A stretch of 17,615 nt of DNA from Ophioceras dolichostomum. Its lineage: Eukaryota > Ascomycota > Sordariomycetes > Magnaporthales > Ophioceraceae. The DNA is taken from contig PYST01000546.1 in NCBI GenBank assembly GCA_003049485.1, positions 1 to 17,615 on the forward strand, in the 5' to 3' direction. A program made the translations under genes and the position numbers. The notes under the pieces are model-generated. The model saw only the letters and a program-made list of their open reading frames with translations, was not told where the DNA came from and searched no databases. Shown one piece after another: positions 1 to 10,345 of the stretch; the first letter of the stretch is position 1, and each line of letters starts with the position of its first letter.

Positions 1-425
1 CTAATCAACCGTTTTTCCTAATCAGCCGTCCCCAGGCCCTGTTGGGGGCCTGGGATTTTGATCGAAAATAGATCCCCAGAAGTAATGCACCGAAAAGTGC
101 GACGAGTGACAGGCACATTGTTGCTTAGTCAGCTAGGACCCACATAACCTATGACTTTACCTTATGACTGAGGCAGGAGGCCTTTGGAGATGGCTTCATT
201 CCGGGTAGAAAATCAAGCAGGGTTTTGGCTATTGATTTTTGTGCGTGCATTTTCTGCAGCTCACGAGGGACCACTGCCAGACCGGCAGCGATACGCGCGG
301 TCTAGGTCCACGTTCATCGTCGTGCAGCGGAACCGTGGCGTGCAGGTTCGATCGCTTCAGCAGTAGCTCCCAAACATCGATGAGTGCGGCGAAACCAGGA
401 CTTCGGGTGGACTGGCTATAACTGC
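1..425. other. Intergenic DNA downstream of the NLR gene
   Basis: No coding region is supported here; the short open frames overlap one another on both strands and show no domain or codon signal. The left edge holds a near-exact 12-bp direct repeat (1-12 and 18-29, one mismatch) followed by a hairpin at 31-54. The rest is plain sequence that would contain the 3' untranslated region of the minus-strand NLR gene ending at 426. Confidence 0.5.
31..54. repeat. Perfect 9-bp inverted repeat (hairpin)
   Basis: The left arm CCCAGGCCC (31-39) and right arm GGGCCTGGG (46-54) pair perfectly around a 6-nt loop, TGTTGG. It lies about 370 bp beyond the NLR stop codon. It could be a structured element in a transcript or chance in GC-rich DNA; no U-tract follows it. 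Confidence 0.5.
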
Positions 426-3400
426 CTATGATTGTGCAGACGACCAAGTAAGTGAAGGCGAATCGGACAGAGCGCGCGCCCCAGCATCGCCTCGCGACAA
501 GGCCTGCTTGCAGTATGGCCAGTGGCCGCCGTAGAGAACGGCAAAATATACCGGGTGGCAGTCAGTATGATTGTACAAAAAGTACTGTGGGTTCCGGCCG
601 TCGCAGATCAGCTGCCGAAGGTGCAGGGTAGGCGGGACCGAAATCTCCCTCTTGCGTGGCCCCCGGGCCTGCCACCATGCGTCAAGGAACTGAACGAGAT
701 GCGGATCGTCGTCAGAGCCACGGAATCCCCGCGTCCTCCGGAATATTGCGTTTTGAACGAAGCCGAGATCGATTACCAGGTCTGGAGCATCCACACGATT
801 CCAGCGCGCGGCGAGAACAAGGTGCATGTATAGCGCGCGGTTGGGGATAGGGCCCAAAGCTGCTGCCATAAGCTTGGCCTGGTCATCTTTGGCCAGGGAG
901 TCGGCAACCGATACATGCGTGAGGAGCACAATGCGGCTCTGGTGATCCACCTCTACGAGGCCCCTGCAGTACCGGTTCACGCGCCGCGTGGTGTCGGCGA
1001 TGCGGTCCGGCTTCGAGGCCGTGGCTTGCCTGATCGACTCTCCATCGTCGACAAGGGCCGCGACAGCGAACGTCGAGTCGAGTATCCAATCTTCTAAATA
1101 CGAGTAGGCTTCGAGGCTAATTTCAGAATACTTAGCCAAGATAGCAAATGTCAAGTAGGCTCGTCGGCGATCGCCGTGGTCAAGCGAGGCGAGGAGGGCG
1201 GAAAATAGGACGTCCAGTTTCGATGGGAATTCGTGCACTTTAGCGAGCAGAAAATCGAGCCGGTCCCTGAAGCCGTCCTTGGCCAAGCCTCTAATTTCGT
1301 GGACGACCAGGGTAACCCAGAGGAAGACTCCCCCAGCCCCGCAGGCGATTCTGTTGTAGAGAACCTCTGTGGAGCGAGCGGTGACGACGCCCTCAAGCGT
1401 AGCGTGGACGTATTCTTCGATATCTCTCCGAGTGACCTCGTGGATCCGGATCCGATCCGATCGAGGGTAGGCGTCAAGGCCGTGGACGAACGCATTTTCC
1501 TCGCGGCTAGAGACCAAGAGCTCTATGGTTTCCCCGCTACCCCGGTCGGCCCAGCTGAGAATCTTCTCTACTAGTTCTCCATGATCGAAATTGAGGGTAC
1601 CTTCGTGCTCGTCGAGTCCGTCGATGAAGAAGCAGAAGCAGTGGAGCCGGGCGATGTACTCATCCGTGACTAGGATGGTGAAGGCGTTCCGGATCGACTC
1701 GGCGGTCGACAGGTCCTGCTGCGGGTGTTGCGGCAAGTCTCTGAAGAGGTACGGAGCAAGATCGGGGTGCGAGGAGACGACATTGTGGAGAATGGTCCGC
1801 ATGAGGCCTTGAAACGACTTCTGTAGGGATTCTGGGCCCAACTTCCAGAAGCAGAAGTTCGCGAGCACAGTCTTGCGGTGGCCTACATTGCGTAGCGTCA
1901 GCCAACTGCCAGTGCGACACCCCTTCGTCACCTATGACATCCATGGAAGGCATGCTTACCGGCCCACTTTTGCAACTCGGACATGGTGCGATCGTGTGAG
2001 GCCAGGTATTTCATGAGCGTCGACTTGCCCGCGCCGATCTTCCCAGAGAGGTGAAGAACGCCGGCCCCGGATGAGAGCCAGGTGAGAAGCTTGTCTTTGG
2101 CTGCCCGCCGAACGTCGTCTAGAACGAGAGGGGCGTTGCTATCCTCTTCGTTCGACAAGAGCCAAGCGAAAGTCTTCTCATGGGCCTCGGGAATTTTATC
2201 ATATCTCTCTTCCATGCCCTTGAATTTGAGCACACGACAGACTTCCTTCGCGAACATGGCGTTCGAGGCTATTCGAAGACGGTGCATTCGTTAGCAGGAG
2301 GGACTCGGTGAATCATAGAAAAGCATCACTCGGCCATCACTCAACCATCACCGGGCACTGCGCGGAAACTCCGCGTTTAGGCGAACCCTACGTGCACACT
2401 AAACGAAAAGACCGGTGAACGAACGTGTAGATTTGGAGGTATAGTACAGGAACGATGCAGATGTACGGTGATTTGCCCCCGAGACTGACGACTGATGATT
2501 TCAGGCCTTTGACCCGCCTTGAGCTTCCGGAACGGGCAGGCGGGCGACGAACGCCTTGGCAAAGGCCGCCGCCGTCGCGGCAGCGTATCGCTGGCAGTTC
2601 TTGGACTTGTGGCTGTCCGCGTAGTCGCAAACCCCCTTGATGACCACGCACGGCCAGATGCCCCATGGCCCGGTGCCCTCCTGCTCGAACGCAATAATAT
2701 TGAGCGATTTGGCGTACATGTCGCGCTGGACGCCGTTTCGTTCGATCGAGTTGAAAGTGCCGATGATGCCCAGGTGGAACTGCGGCGATCGGTCGGCCCC
2801 GGGCCCCAGGCGTTCGCGGGGTATCTTCTTCTGGGGGTCGCACTTCTTGCAGTCCGGTTCCCCCGAAGTGTGAACGAACGATGCCTCGAACACAACGTCC
2901 TGAGCGGCGTCGGGCGGATGCGCCTGGAGATCCTCAACTTTCTGGAGTTCCTTCAGGTTCGTCACCATCTGCTCTCTGACTTCTCTCGCCACGCGGAGGC
3001 GACCAAGGGCCGCGAGGATGCCAGTGAGGCCTTCGTTAGGCCTCCCATGAACGTCCGTGACTGACTCCTTGCGCTGAAACCCTGAGGGGGTGTCCCGGCC
3101 GTAGTCGAGCTCGATGATGGCCTGGCTGACGATGACGTCGCCCAGCAAGGTTTCCGCCTCCCGGCCCCTGCGGTCGGGAGGACGGAACGGGACGCCGCCG
3201 CATACGCCGACGACGAGGGCCCACTGAATCTTGGGGAACAACTTCTTGATCAGCCCCGTCGCGTTGGCCGCCCGCTTGCCACCCGCCCCCGGTAGCTGGA
3301 CGACGACCACGTTATGGATCCCGAGGTCGCCGGTCTCGTATTGAACGTCCAAGTCGTGGGGGTCTTTGAATCTATCTCCGTCACTGCGGCCGAGGAGGGC

Positions 3401-3619
3401 TTCAACCGCGTCAAACTCCAGTGCGAGGGCGCACAGGATGGCGATGTTGAAGTCATTTCGCGAAGACGGGATCGGCGCCGCTGGTGCAGTGACTGTGAGT
3501 CAAGATGAATATGTCAGAGCTCGGCCCCCTGGAATGAGCCGTGGAACTCGGCGACCCCTAAATTCCGCGACACACTAACATTGCGAATGCGAATCACCTG
3601 CGGAGCCTGAGGACGCCAT
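426..3619 (-). CDS. PNP-NACHT NLR-like (STAND) protein, multi-exon
   Basis: Fungal NLR with an N-terminal purine nucleoside phosphorylase/nucleosidase-like domain and a NACHT NTPase. Exon 1 is 3619-3598 (ATG at 3619); intron 3597-3493 has a CTGAC branch site and CACAG acceptor; exon 2 runs from 3492 to about 2518; exon 3 is 2268-1960; intron 1959-1883 has GTAAGC, CTGAC and TAG; exon 4 is 1882-426 (TAG stop). Phases agree throughout and give about 920 aa. The PNP part (aa ~21-325) has DFNIAILCALALEFDAV, the glycine-rich VVGVCGGVP, FEQEG, and GVCDYADSHK with the family's conserved Asp. Walker A is GKIGAGKST (aa ~408-416), Walker B FFIDGLDE (aa ~519-526), sensor-like SSRE follows. After a winged-helix-like stretch the protein ends without recognisable ANK, TPR or WD repeats. 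The PNP/NACHT junction is unresolved: a GC-AG intron (2517-2269), or two introns around a 17-nt exon (2368-2352), both keep frame. Confidence 0.85.
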
Positions 3620-3787
3620 GATAATATTTTATCTCTCCAATACCCACAATCGCGAAACGCGGAAAGAAACGTGGCAGAAAGATTGAGGTAAAGGGAAGGA
3701 GGTAGATATGCTAAGCTAATAGATGGCTGAGAGGCAGCCGTCGCAGAGAGACGATGATGATGGTCGTGGTGATGATGATTGTGGTGG

Positions 3788-3818
<31 letters not shown>

Positions 3819-4279
3819 TATGACAGCAGCGGAGACTTTTTGTACAATACCAGTTACACGGTTAGACAATATTTGCCCCTGCAGCATATACCTAAAGGGA
3901 AGAAGAAAGGGAAAAGAGTGAGGGGGATGACAGAAACCCCCGAAAATGCGACCCCGAAAGCTCTCCCCCGGAAGCCTCCGAGCCTTGCCTCCAAGCGAAA
4001 AGGGGGGTTACATAGGCAGACTTCGTGCAGCCCATTATTGCATGCCCAACTCAATGTGTCGTTCTCGATTGGTCCAGTGTCTCCAGCTGAACCTGCCTTG
4101 GAGGGGGCAGGGTGCATATTCTGCCACGTTGGGACTGCAAGTGGCACCCTCTCATGTCGCGATGTTTGCTCCAAGCCTTAATTATCCACAGAGTGGTAAG
4201 CGTGAAAATACAAAAGACCTCCATCGGACACCCGGGATGGGTTTGAGCGATCGACACTCCCAAGGCAGCGGCGATACCA
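3620..4279. promoter_or_regulatory. Divergent intergenic promoter region, NLR / CorA-like genes
   Basis: These 660 bp separate the start codons of the minus-strand NLR (3619) and the plus-strand CorA-like gene (4280), so both promoters must lie here. The NLR start is preceded on its own strand by an AT-rich stretch with AGATAA (GATA-factor-like). The middle holds a GAT microsatellite. Open frames across 3723-4181 read through the microsatellite into Asp runs and look like chance. Confidence 0.55.
3752..3817. repeat. GAT trinucleotide microsatellite (interrupted)
   Basis: Imperfect GAT/GGT repeats with an uninterrupted run of at least seven GAT units near 3789-3811. It sits inside the divergent promoter region. 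A second short GAT tract lies in intron 2 of the CorA-like gene (about 4547-4563), and a GAT/GCT mix occurs near 12327-12365. Confidence 0.85.
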
Positions 4280-5976
4280 ATGGCTACAGCCGAATCAATG
4301 GAAAAACTGCCTCAATGCCAAGGCTGTGGTGTTCTGCAAGTCAGGAGCTGGTCCAAAGGTGCGTTTGCCCTCGGCCAGCGTGAAAGGGAGAAAGAGGAAG
4401 TTTGAATTGAATTGACGCCTAGCCGCACGCAGACCGAGGCAGCATCCAACACTCTTGGATTCATCCGACCGCTCTTGCAGAGCTGAGAGGAGCTCGTGGT
4501 CCAAAGGGCGACGTGGTAGTGATGTGAGTGCGAGTCGGTGAAATTGTGATGATGATGATGATGAGATGATCATCGCCGGGGCGAGACAAAAAGAGGACGG
4601 GCAAAAGGAGTACTTACCAACCTCACAGCTTGCATTTCCAGTTCTGCAAAGGCCGATCCGGTTCGCCAATGCGCTCGGTGTCGCGCGATCTTTTCCAAGA
4701 GTTTTCTGATCCCGGATTGCTGGTGGGATGATTACAGCAGGAATTCAAGCGGTTACTTTGGCTCCCAAGAGTCTTTGGGTGAAGACGGGACACGCCAGCA
4801 GATGTGTTCGTAGCACAATCTTCCTAGTCTATTCTCGACTTCTTCTTCGTTTCTTCCGTGCAAGGCAGACTAACCCTGGTATCAGCGACGTGGTGCCGCT
4901 TCCTGGTCAAACAGCTCGAGACTAGTGGTGGTGCCTTGGACTACCACTGGGTGAAAGCAAATGTTGTCACGACATGGCTGCAGTCCAGCGGCCAGGTCAT
5001 AGTTGTACTTTTCGACCTCCGCCCGCCGTCCGCAGCCGAGAATTTCTTGTCGACGATTCTTCCCCCGGCCGCCGGTGGCGTGTCGGAAGCCCAACCCCGA
5101 GACCCGCTCTGGCCGTATGCCGGCCTAGTCCAGGCGCTGCTATCGCAGCAGCACCGGTCCGTCTGGGGCATGCGGGACCTCGTCAGAGCGACCGAGACGG
5201 GGCGGGGCGAGGTAGGCGCGGCCCTGGCAGTTGATTTTCATCGTCTCCACGACCTGTTGCGGCACGCCATCCATATGACCGAGACTCTCGAGCTGGCTGT
5301 GGAAACGATCGATGCTATCATTGCGCTGTGCGGGCGGGTCTCCGTCGACTGCGCGTCTAACGGCGGGAGGTATAACCTGTCGGAGTCATCCAAGCCCCGA
5401 CCTTCGCCGAACCCGTCCACCGTGACTCGCGACAGGTTGTCCTTCCATCGGAGCGCCGCCCACGCCCTCCTCCTACGCTCGCGGTCCAACAAAGAGCGGC
5501 TTCAGAACGAGATCTCCCTGGCGTTCAACACTGTGACGCAGCGTGACGCCCGTTTGACTGTCGAGATCGGGCGCGCTGCCCAGGCTGACGGGGCCGTCAT
5601 GAGGACAATCGCCTTCGTCACCGCGGCGTTCCTGCCAGCGACGTTTGTCAGCGCGCTGTTCTCCACGTCCTTCTTCAACTACTCCCCGCCGCCCGGCGGC
5701 GAGAAGCACGTGTCGGACGACTTCTGGGTCTACTTCGCCGTCACGGTGCCTCTGATGGTCTGCACGGCCGTCGCGTGGACGCTGTGGGGCGGCGGCACCG
5801 CGGCGCCTGTCGGGAGCGGTTTCGCGGCCGGAAGAGGGAGCGACGGAGCCGAATCGCCTCTCGGGACAAGGTCGGACCAATGGCGTCTGGGCACAGGTGG
5901 TGGTGTAGTGCTAGCGTTGATGGGGTTGCGGAAGCAGAAAAGGCAGCCAAGTGATTCCTCGCATCCAGAGGCCTGA
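4280..5976 (+). CDS. CorA-like membrane protein (fungal CorA/Mg2+ transporter-like family)
   Basis: Rebuilt model of four exons and 465 aa: 4280-4358, 4433-4523, 4642-4778, 4886-5976. Introns: GTGCGT..GCAG (74 nt), GTGAGT..CCAG (118 nt), GTGAAG..ATCAG (107 nt, branch ACTAAC at 4869). Phases 1, 2 and 1 join exactly, and upstream frames are closed by stops, so the downstream open frame has no ATG of its own near its start. The C-terminal half has the layout of fungal CorA-like proteins: a long helical region, then two membrane helices at aa ~341-363 (with LPATFVSALF, in place of the LPGTFVAALF-type motif) and ~383-405, and a short cytoplasmic-type tail. The classical CorA GMN motif is absent, as is usual in this fungal group. 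The N-terminal third contains DCWWDDY..SSGYFGSQ and two CxxC motifs (Cys13/16, Cys67/70). Ion transport is inferred from family only. It is divergent from the NLR gene. Confidence 0.82.
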
Positions 5977-6657
5977 AAGTCGGGGTCATCAGTGCCTTCG
6001 CGTTGAAGGGTGACTGGGCTTGTGATAGTGTCGCATTAGGCAACCGTCCTCTCTCACGACTTCCCGCGTTTTGCTTCAGCAGCAGAAAAAAACTTCCACT
6101 ACAAAGTGCGGAGGAAAGTTGTACCAGTGGATCTACAATAGCAGTTTCTGTGCTTACCTCAATGCCTCGCAGGCTTCTCGATCGCTGCCTGCAGTCACGC
6201 ACTTGAACCCCTCCGCTGCTCTCGGGGCAAACCCGACAGAACGAAGAACCAATCTGGGATCTAATTCTGAGCCGGCCGGCAGCCTAGGTGATGCCCGTGA
6301 CTCCCGCGAGCCGCTCCCAGCGCAAGGCGAAACACTACGGTTTTCATTCTTCCAGCAACAAATCCTCGAGTTCTTCCTGAAGGACACGGACCCTGGGGAA
6401 TGGTCCGGGGCGGTAGCGAAGGTGGCCAGAAAGTTTTCAGGTCGGCTTCTTTACCGCATGCAAGTGGAAAGAGTTTCCCCTCAGCGTAATGTGAGATGCA
6501 GCGGGAAAGGGCGGGGTATCTGAGGCGGAGTGGGCGAAGCATCGGCAGGCAGCCCGCCCGTCAGTCTGCCCAACATTGACGTCCATAAATCCCCAGACTT
6601 CCGCTGTTCACCGGCTCGGTCGCATTCCTCTCCAAGGCGGCCAATCCGCTATTGAAA
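5977..6657. other. Intergenic DNA between CorA-like and HET genes
   Basis: No gene is supported. The overlapping short open frames on both strands lack domain features. This stretch must hold the 3' end of the CorA-like transcript and the promoter and leader of the HET gene; no clear TATA box or repeat was seen. Confidence 0.5.
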
Positions 6658-9600
6658 ATGCAGACAGGAAAGGAATCGCCGACAAAGATGGCACCCAAAA
6701 CGCCCATCCAGCAGGACTACAAGCCGGTAGTCCTCGACATAGAAAAAATCGCCGGAGCCCTTATAGCATCATCAGCAGAAGAATCAGCAACGGCGAGAGC
6801 ATCAGCGACAGCAGCACCGACACTCCCATCAACCCCATTAACAGCCACGCATCTCTACACGGCTCTACCTCTCCCTGCGCAAGACTCCAACACGATCCGG
6901 CTACTAGACCTCGCACCATGCGCAATTGATTCGACAGGTTCACCCATCGTCAACTCGCCCCTCGCCGGCCGTCTCCGGACCGTGAGCCTAGGAGAGTCGC
7001 CTTGCTTCACAGCGCTCTCGTACGTGTGGGGTGCAAAGGCGGTCCCGGCCGATATTATTGCCTGCTCTGTTACGCGAACGGAAACGCCACTACCGGTTCC
7101 CGTTTCAACGTCCTCACCCATGGTCGACAGAAACCCGAAAATAGAAGACAATAACGAACGCTACTACGCGGTTGAAATTACTGAAAACTGCCATACAGCC
7201 CTCCGGCAAATTAGGAACAAGTTTGGCGGCGCAACCATCTGGGTCGACGCTATTTGTATTAACCAGGATAACGACGCCGAAAAAGTCACCCAGATCCCGC
7301 TGATGAAGGATATATATACCTGGGCTACAGCTACATATATTTGGCTGGGTTATAGCACACCTGATTCGGATAAAGCTATGGATTCCCTCGATCGATACGC
7401 TACAATGATGACCCGCCTCCCGTTATCGTGGCTCTCGGCCATCGGGGAATCGAACAGGGAAAGAGAAAAACAAAAGTTCTGGTCCGAAAGTCTTCAGGAC
7501 CCCATTCGTACGCTTCAACCCGTAACCGCAACGGCTCTAAATCGATCAGGTTTGCTAACCAAGCACGCTTTACGCTTTTCTGCCTAGGTCGTCTGTGGAT
7601 GCTCGTCCCATTTCTTCACAGACCAGTCAGCGAAAAGGCTCTCCGAGACCTTCTAGACAGAGACTGGATACGCCGTGTGTGGACGTACCAGGAGGCCGTC
7701 CTATCCGCCAACCCCATCATCCTGTGTGGCAATCGAGCCCTCGGCTGGGATCGACTGGTAAACGCATTGTACGATAGCGACCAAGAGACCGTGACTACGG
7801 TGCGTGTTTGGAATATGCGAGAGCACCTCGGACTGGCCGGCCCGTTCGCGGAAAGGCAGCTGGATCCCAAGCCCTCGTGGTGGCCGTCGTGGCTCGCCCT
7901 AGTCAACGTCTGGCTAAAATTTCCCCGAGAGACACGATGGAACGGGACTCTAGTTCGAAAGCCACCCCAGTTACCCAACTCGTCGCCGAGTCGCGAACGG
8001 CTGGACCCCACGACTACCGGAATGGATGAGAGAGATACCAATCCTTCATCCTCTATCGCCGTATCGAGCTGGCTGCTGGACCCCCACAACTGCATGCGCC
8101 TCCATTTCCGGACGCACCTGATTATTTTCCGCGTCTTGCCCACTATTTTCCTCTTCACTCTTTTTTTATGTCTAGCTTATCTCTGCTTTATGAAACCTGC
8201 TATGGATTTCGCTGGACTGGCGGGGTCTGTGGTTTTCTTCATTGCCGGAACAGGCCTTCTCTGCTTCGTCGCCTTTCTCCTTCGACCATCCCTCTTCTAC
8301 TTCATTTTAGTCGGGCTCCCGCATAAGTCTCGTCAAATCTTCCAACACGCCACAGACAGCAACAACAAAGGTGACAATACGAGCGGCATTCGCGACCACG
8401 AGGCACTCGGGACGACAGATATAAGGACTACGACGGGAATGGACGGGGTATTCGATGATATCCTCGTCGCCCTGCTGCACCGGCAGGCCACACAGCGACA
8501 TGACCAGGTCATTGGCCTCCACGGAATCCTGGCGAGCTTTGCCACGTCTGCCCCACTAAGGCCAGACTACAGTGAGCCGTACGGAGAAACATTCCGGGCA
8601 TTTTTTCAGCAGGTTGTGGCTTGGCAGCCTACCTCAATTGCCATGGTTATGGACTCGGGGGTAGGAGAGGGCGGCGCCGTTCGGGAAACGAACGGCCCAC
8701 CACCAGGTGGTCCATCCTGGGTACCTAACTGGGGAGAAAAGAAGGGTACCAGTGGCTACAGCGGGCCGAGCGAATGGCTAGTCTCGAGATACAGCGCCGG
8801 GAAATCGAAGTGCTCTATTCCTGCCGTCGGCGTCTCGTCCTCAACTAGAATCCCACCACCTTCTATCGACGGCCAGGTTTTAAAGTTGCGAGCGGACCGA
8901 CTGGGGACAGTCTGCTTCCGGATATTTTTCCGCCGTGCCCACTGTTGTCGGCGCCGGATCATGATACTTCTCACCCTCCTCCGCAAATTCGCCATCGCCA
9001 CCCGGTATTCTAGGTGGCCGCGGAGAGCACTCCTCGATTGGTCAGGGCAATACGCCTTCCCCAGCGCCTGCTCTGCGTTCTGCGCGGTGAAAGGGGCAGC
9101 CCCGAAACCGCAGTATCGTAGACCAAATCATCTAGCGACGTACGAGTTCGGCATATACGGACATGATTTCAGAGTCTTCGCGCGAATTTGCACGCTTATA
9201 GATCCCAAACAGTGGACAGAAAAAGAGACGGCCGTCTTCGCAAAAGCAAAAACATCGGAGGGGCAAGGCCAAGCAACAGTAGCAGGCCTAATCGACGTCG
9301 ACGATGAGATTACAGCTATATATAACATCATCAGCGGTACCGTAAAGGGATCGCACGACCTCCTCCTAAGAATGGCAGAAGAAGTCGCCTCGCAGGACCG
9401 GTGTCTCTTCATCTTGGACTCCGGCACCATAGGCACTGGACCGTCGGGCATGAAGGCTGGCGATGGGGTTTTTATGCTCCAGGGCGTGCCCGTCCCGATG
9501 GCGCTGCGGGCTACGGCGACGACAACGACGGGGGAGCAGAACTGGGAGGACCATATATATACCTGCGTCGGCGCGGCACTGGTCCATAGACTAATGCATG

Positions 9601-9659
9601 GCGAGCAGAGACGGCTGTTCGGGCAGGTGTCAGCCAAGAAGCCCATTATGATTGTATGA
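6658..9659 (+). CDS. HET-domain (heterokaryon incompatibility) protein with membrane segments
   Basis: Two exons, 6658-7507 and 7588-9659, give 973 aa. The 80-nt intron has donor GTACGC, branch TGCTAAC and acceptor CTAG; phase 1 fits both sides. The HET domain is clear: FTALSYVWG (aa ~117), AVEITENCHTALRQIR and IWVDAICINQ (aa ~172-204), the IYTWATATYIWLG block, then DRDWIRRVWTYQE (aa ~308-320) after the splice. The C-terminal half also matches HET proteins: QRHDQVIGLHGIL, PDYSEPY, PSWVPNWG and near the end GDGVFMLQGVPVPMALR with a VHRLMHGE-type motif. Between the halves, aa ~460-530 hold two strong and one weaker hydrophobic segments. HET proteins trigger cell death when genetically different hyphae fuse; that role is family knowledge. 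ATG 6658 is the first in frame; ATG 6688 is an alternative. The HET core shows no breaks, so the gene is probably functional. The splice donor is the least certain part. Confidence 0.88.
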
Positions 9660-10345
9660 AGGCGAGAAATGGCAGCAATAATACCACCAGAAGACCTTAC
9701 ATTGCCTCTTTACACTACAACAACACTGCGTGCGATATCAGTGCCCGCTGGTGGCACCTGTGGCTGAGAAGTGATGGATGAGTCGGGTGGTACGGCACCC
9801 GGGGGCACCGAGTAACTCCGATCTCTAAACTAGTCCCAGACTACACGGCACGCCACAGTCAATGAGCACCACCACCCGTGTCCCACAACCAGCTCCACGG
9901 GCAACCAGTCAACCACCCACAGAAGCTAGCGATGTTCAGCTCGACCTGCGGACTGGCTGCTCAAGTGTAATAACTCGTGCATCCCAATTTCAACCTTCAA
10001 CTCTTGCAGCATGCAGCTGCACATTGGCGTCAGACAATGCTGCGCTGAATAGAATGATGCCAGACCGGTTGCCGAATCAGGACGTGCTGTCGTGGCGTTG
10101 CATGCCACCCTCACCACCAGCAAGCTGCCTGGGAGACGCTGTTAGGGGCCAACCAGCAAAGACACCTGAAATCTCCTCTCTTCCCTCCCACACAACATGC
10201 TACCCACACCAGGACGCGAACCTTCCACTCCTCTGTTGCGCAGCACATCTCGCTTTTATTACCACCTTACTTCAGTCAGAAGCGCACTTTGCCGCCAACG
10301 CACCGCCTCCGGGTATCAGGTCAGAATCAGGGGGCAGTTTCCCCC
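9660..10345. other. Intergenic DNA downstream of the HET gene
   Basis: No gene is supported. A 170-codon plus-strand frame (9862-10374, ATG start) is rich in Ser, Pro and Thr, has no recognisable motif and runs over the minus-strand gene relic, so I treat it as chance. On the minus strand a strong intron-like 3' end (CCTAAC, then CTCCCAG, near 10127-10145) may belong to the relic described next. Confidence 0.4.

Noticed and set aside
3723..4181. 152-codon plus-strand frame in the divergent promoter
   Set aside because: Its Asp run comes from the GAT microsatellite and the remainder has no motif; likely chance.
4295..4669. 124-codon minus-strand frame with a strong GTAAGT donor and a CTGAC..TTGCAG acceptor, suggesting an antisense spliced gene
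   Set aside because: It lies over exons 1-3 of the CorA-like gene, which fit a known family and exact phases; the antisense frame has no recognisable motif and no good continuation after its acceptor.
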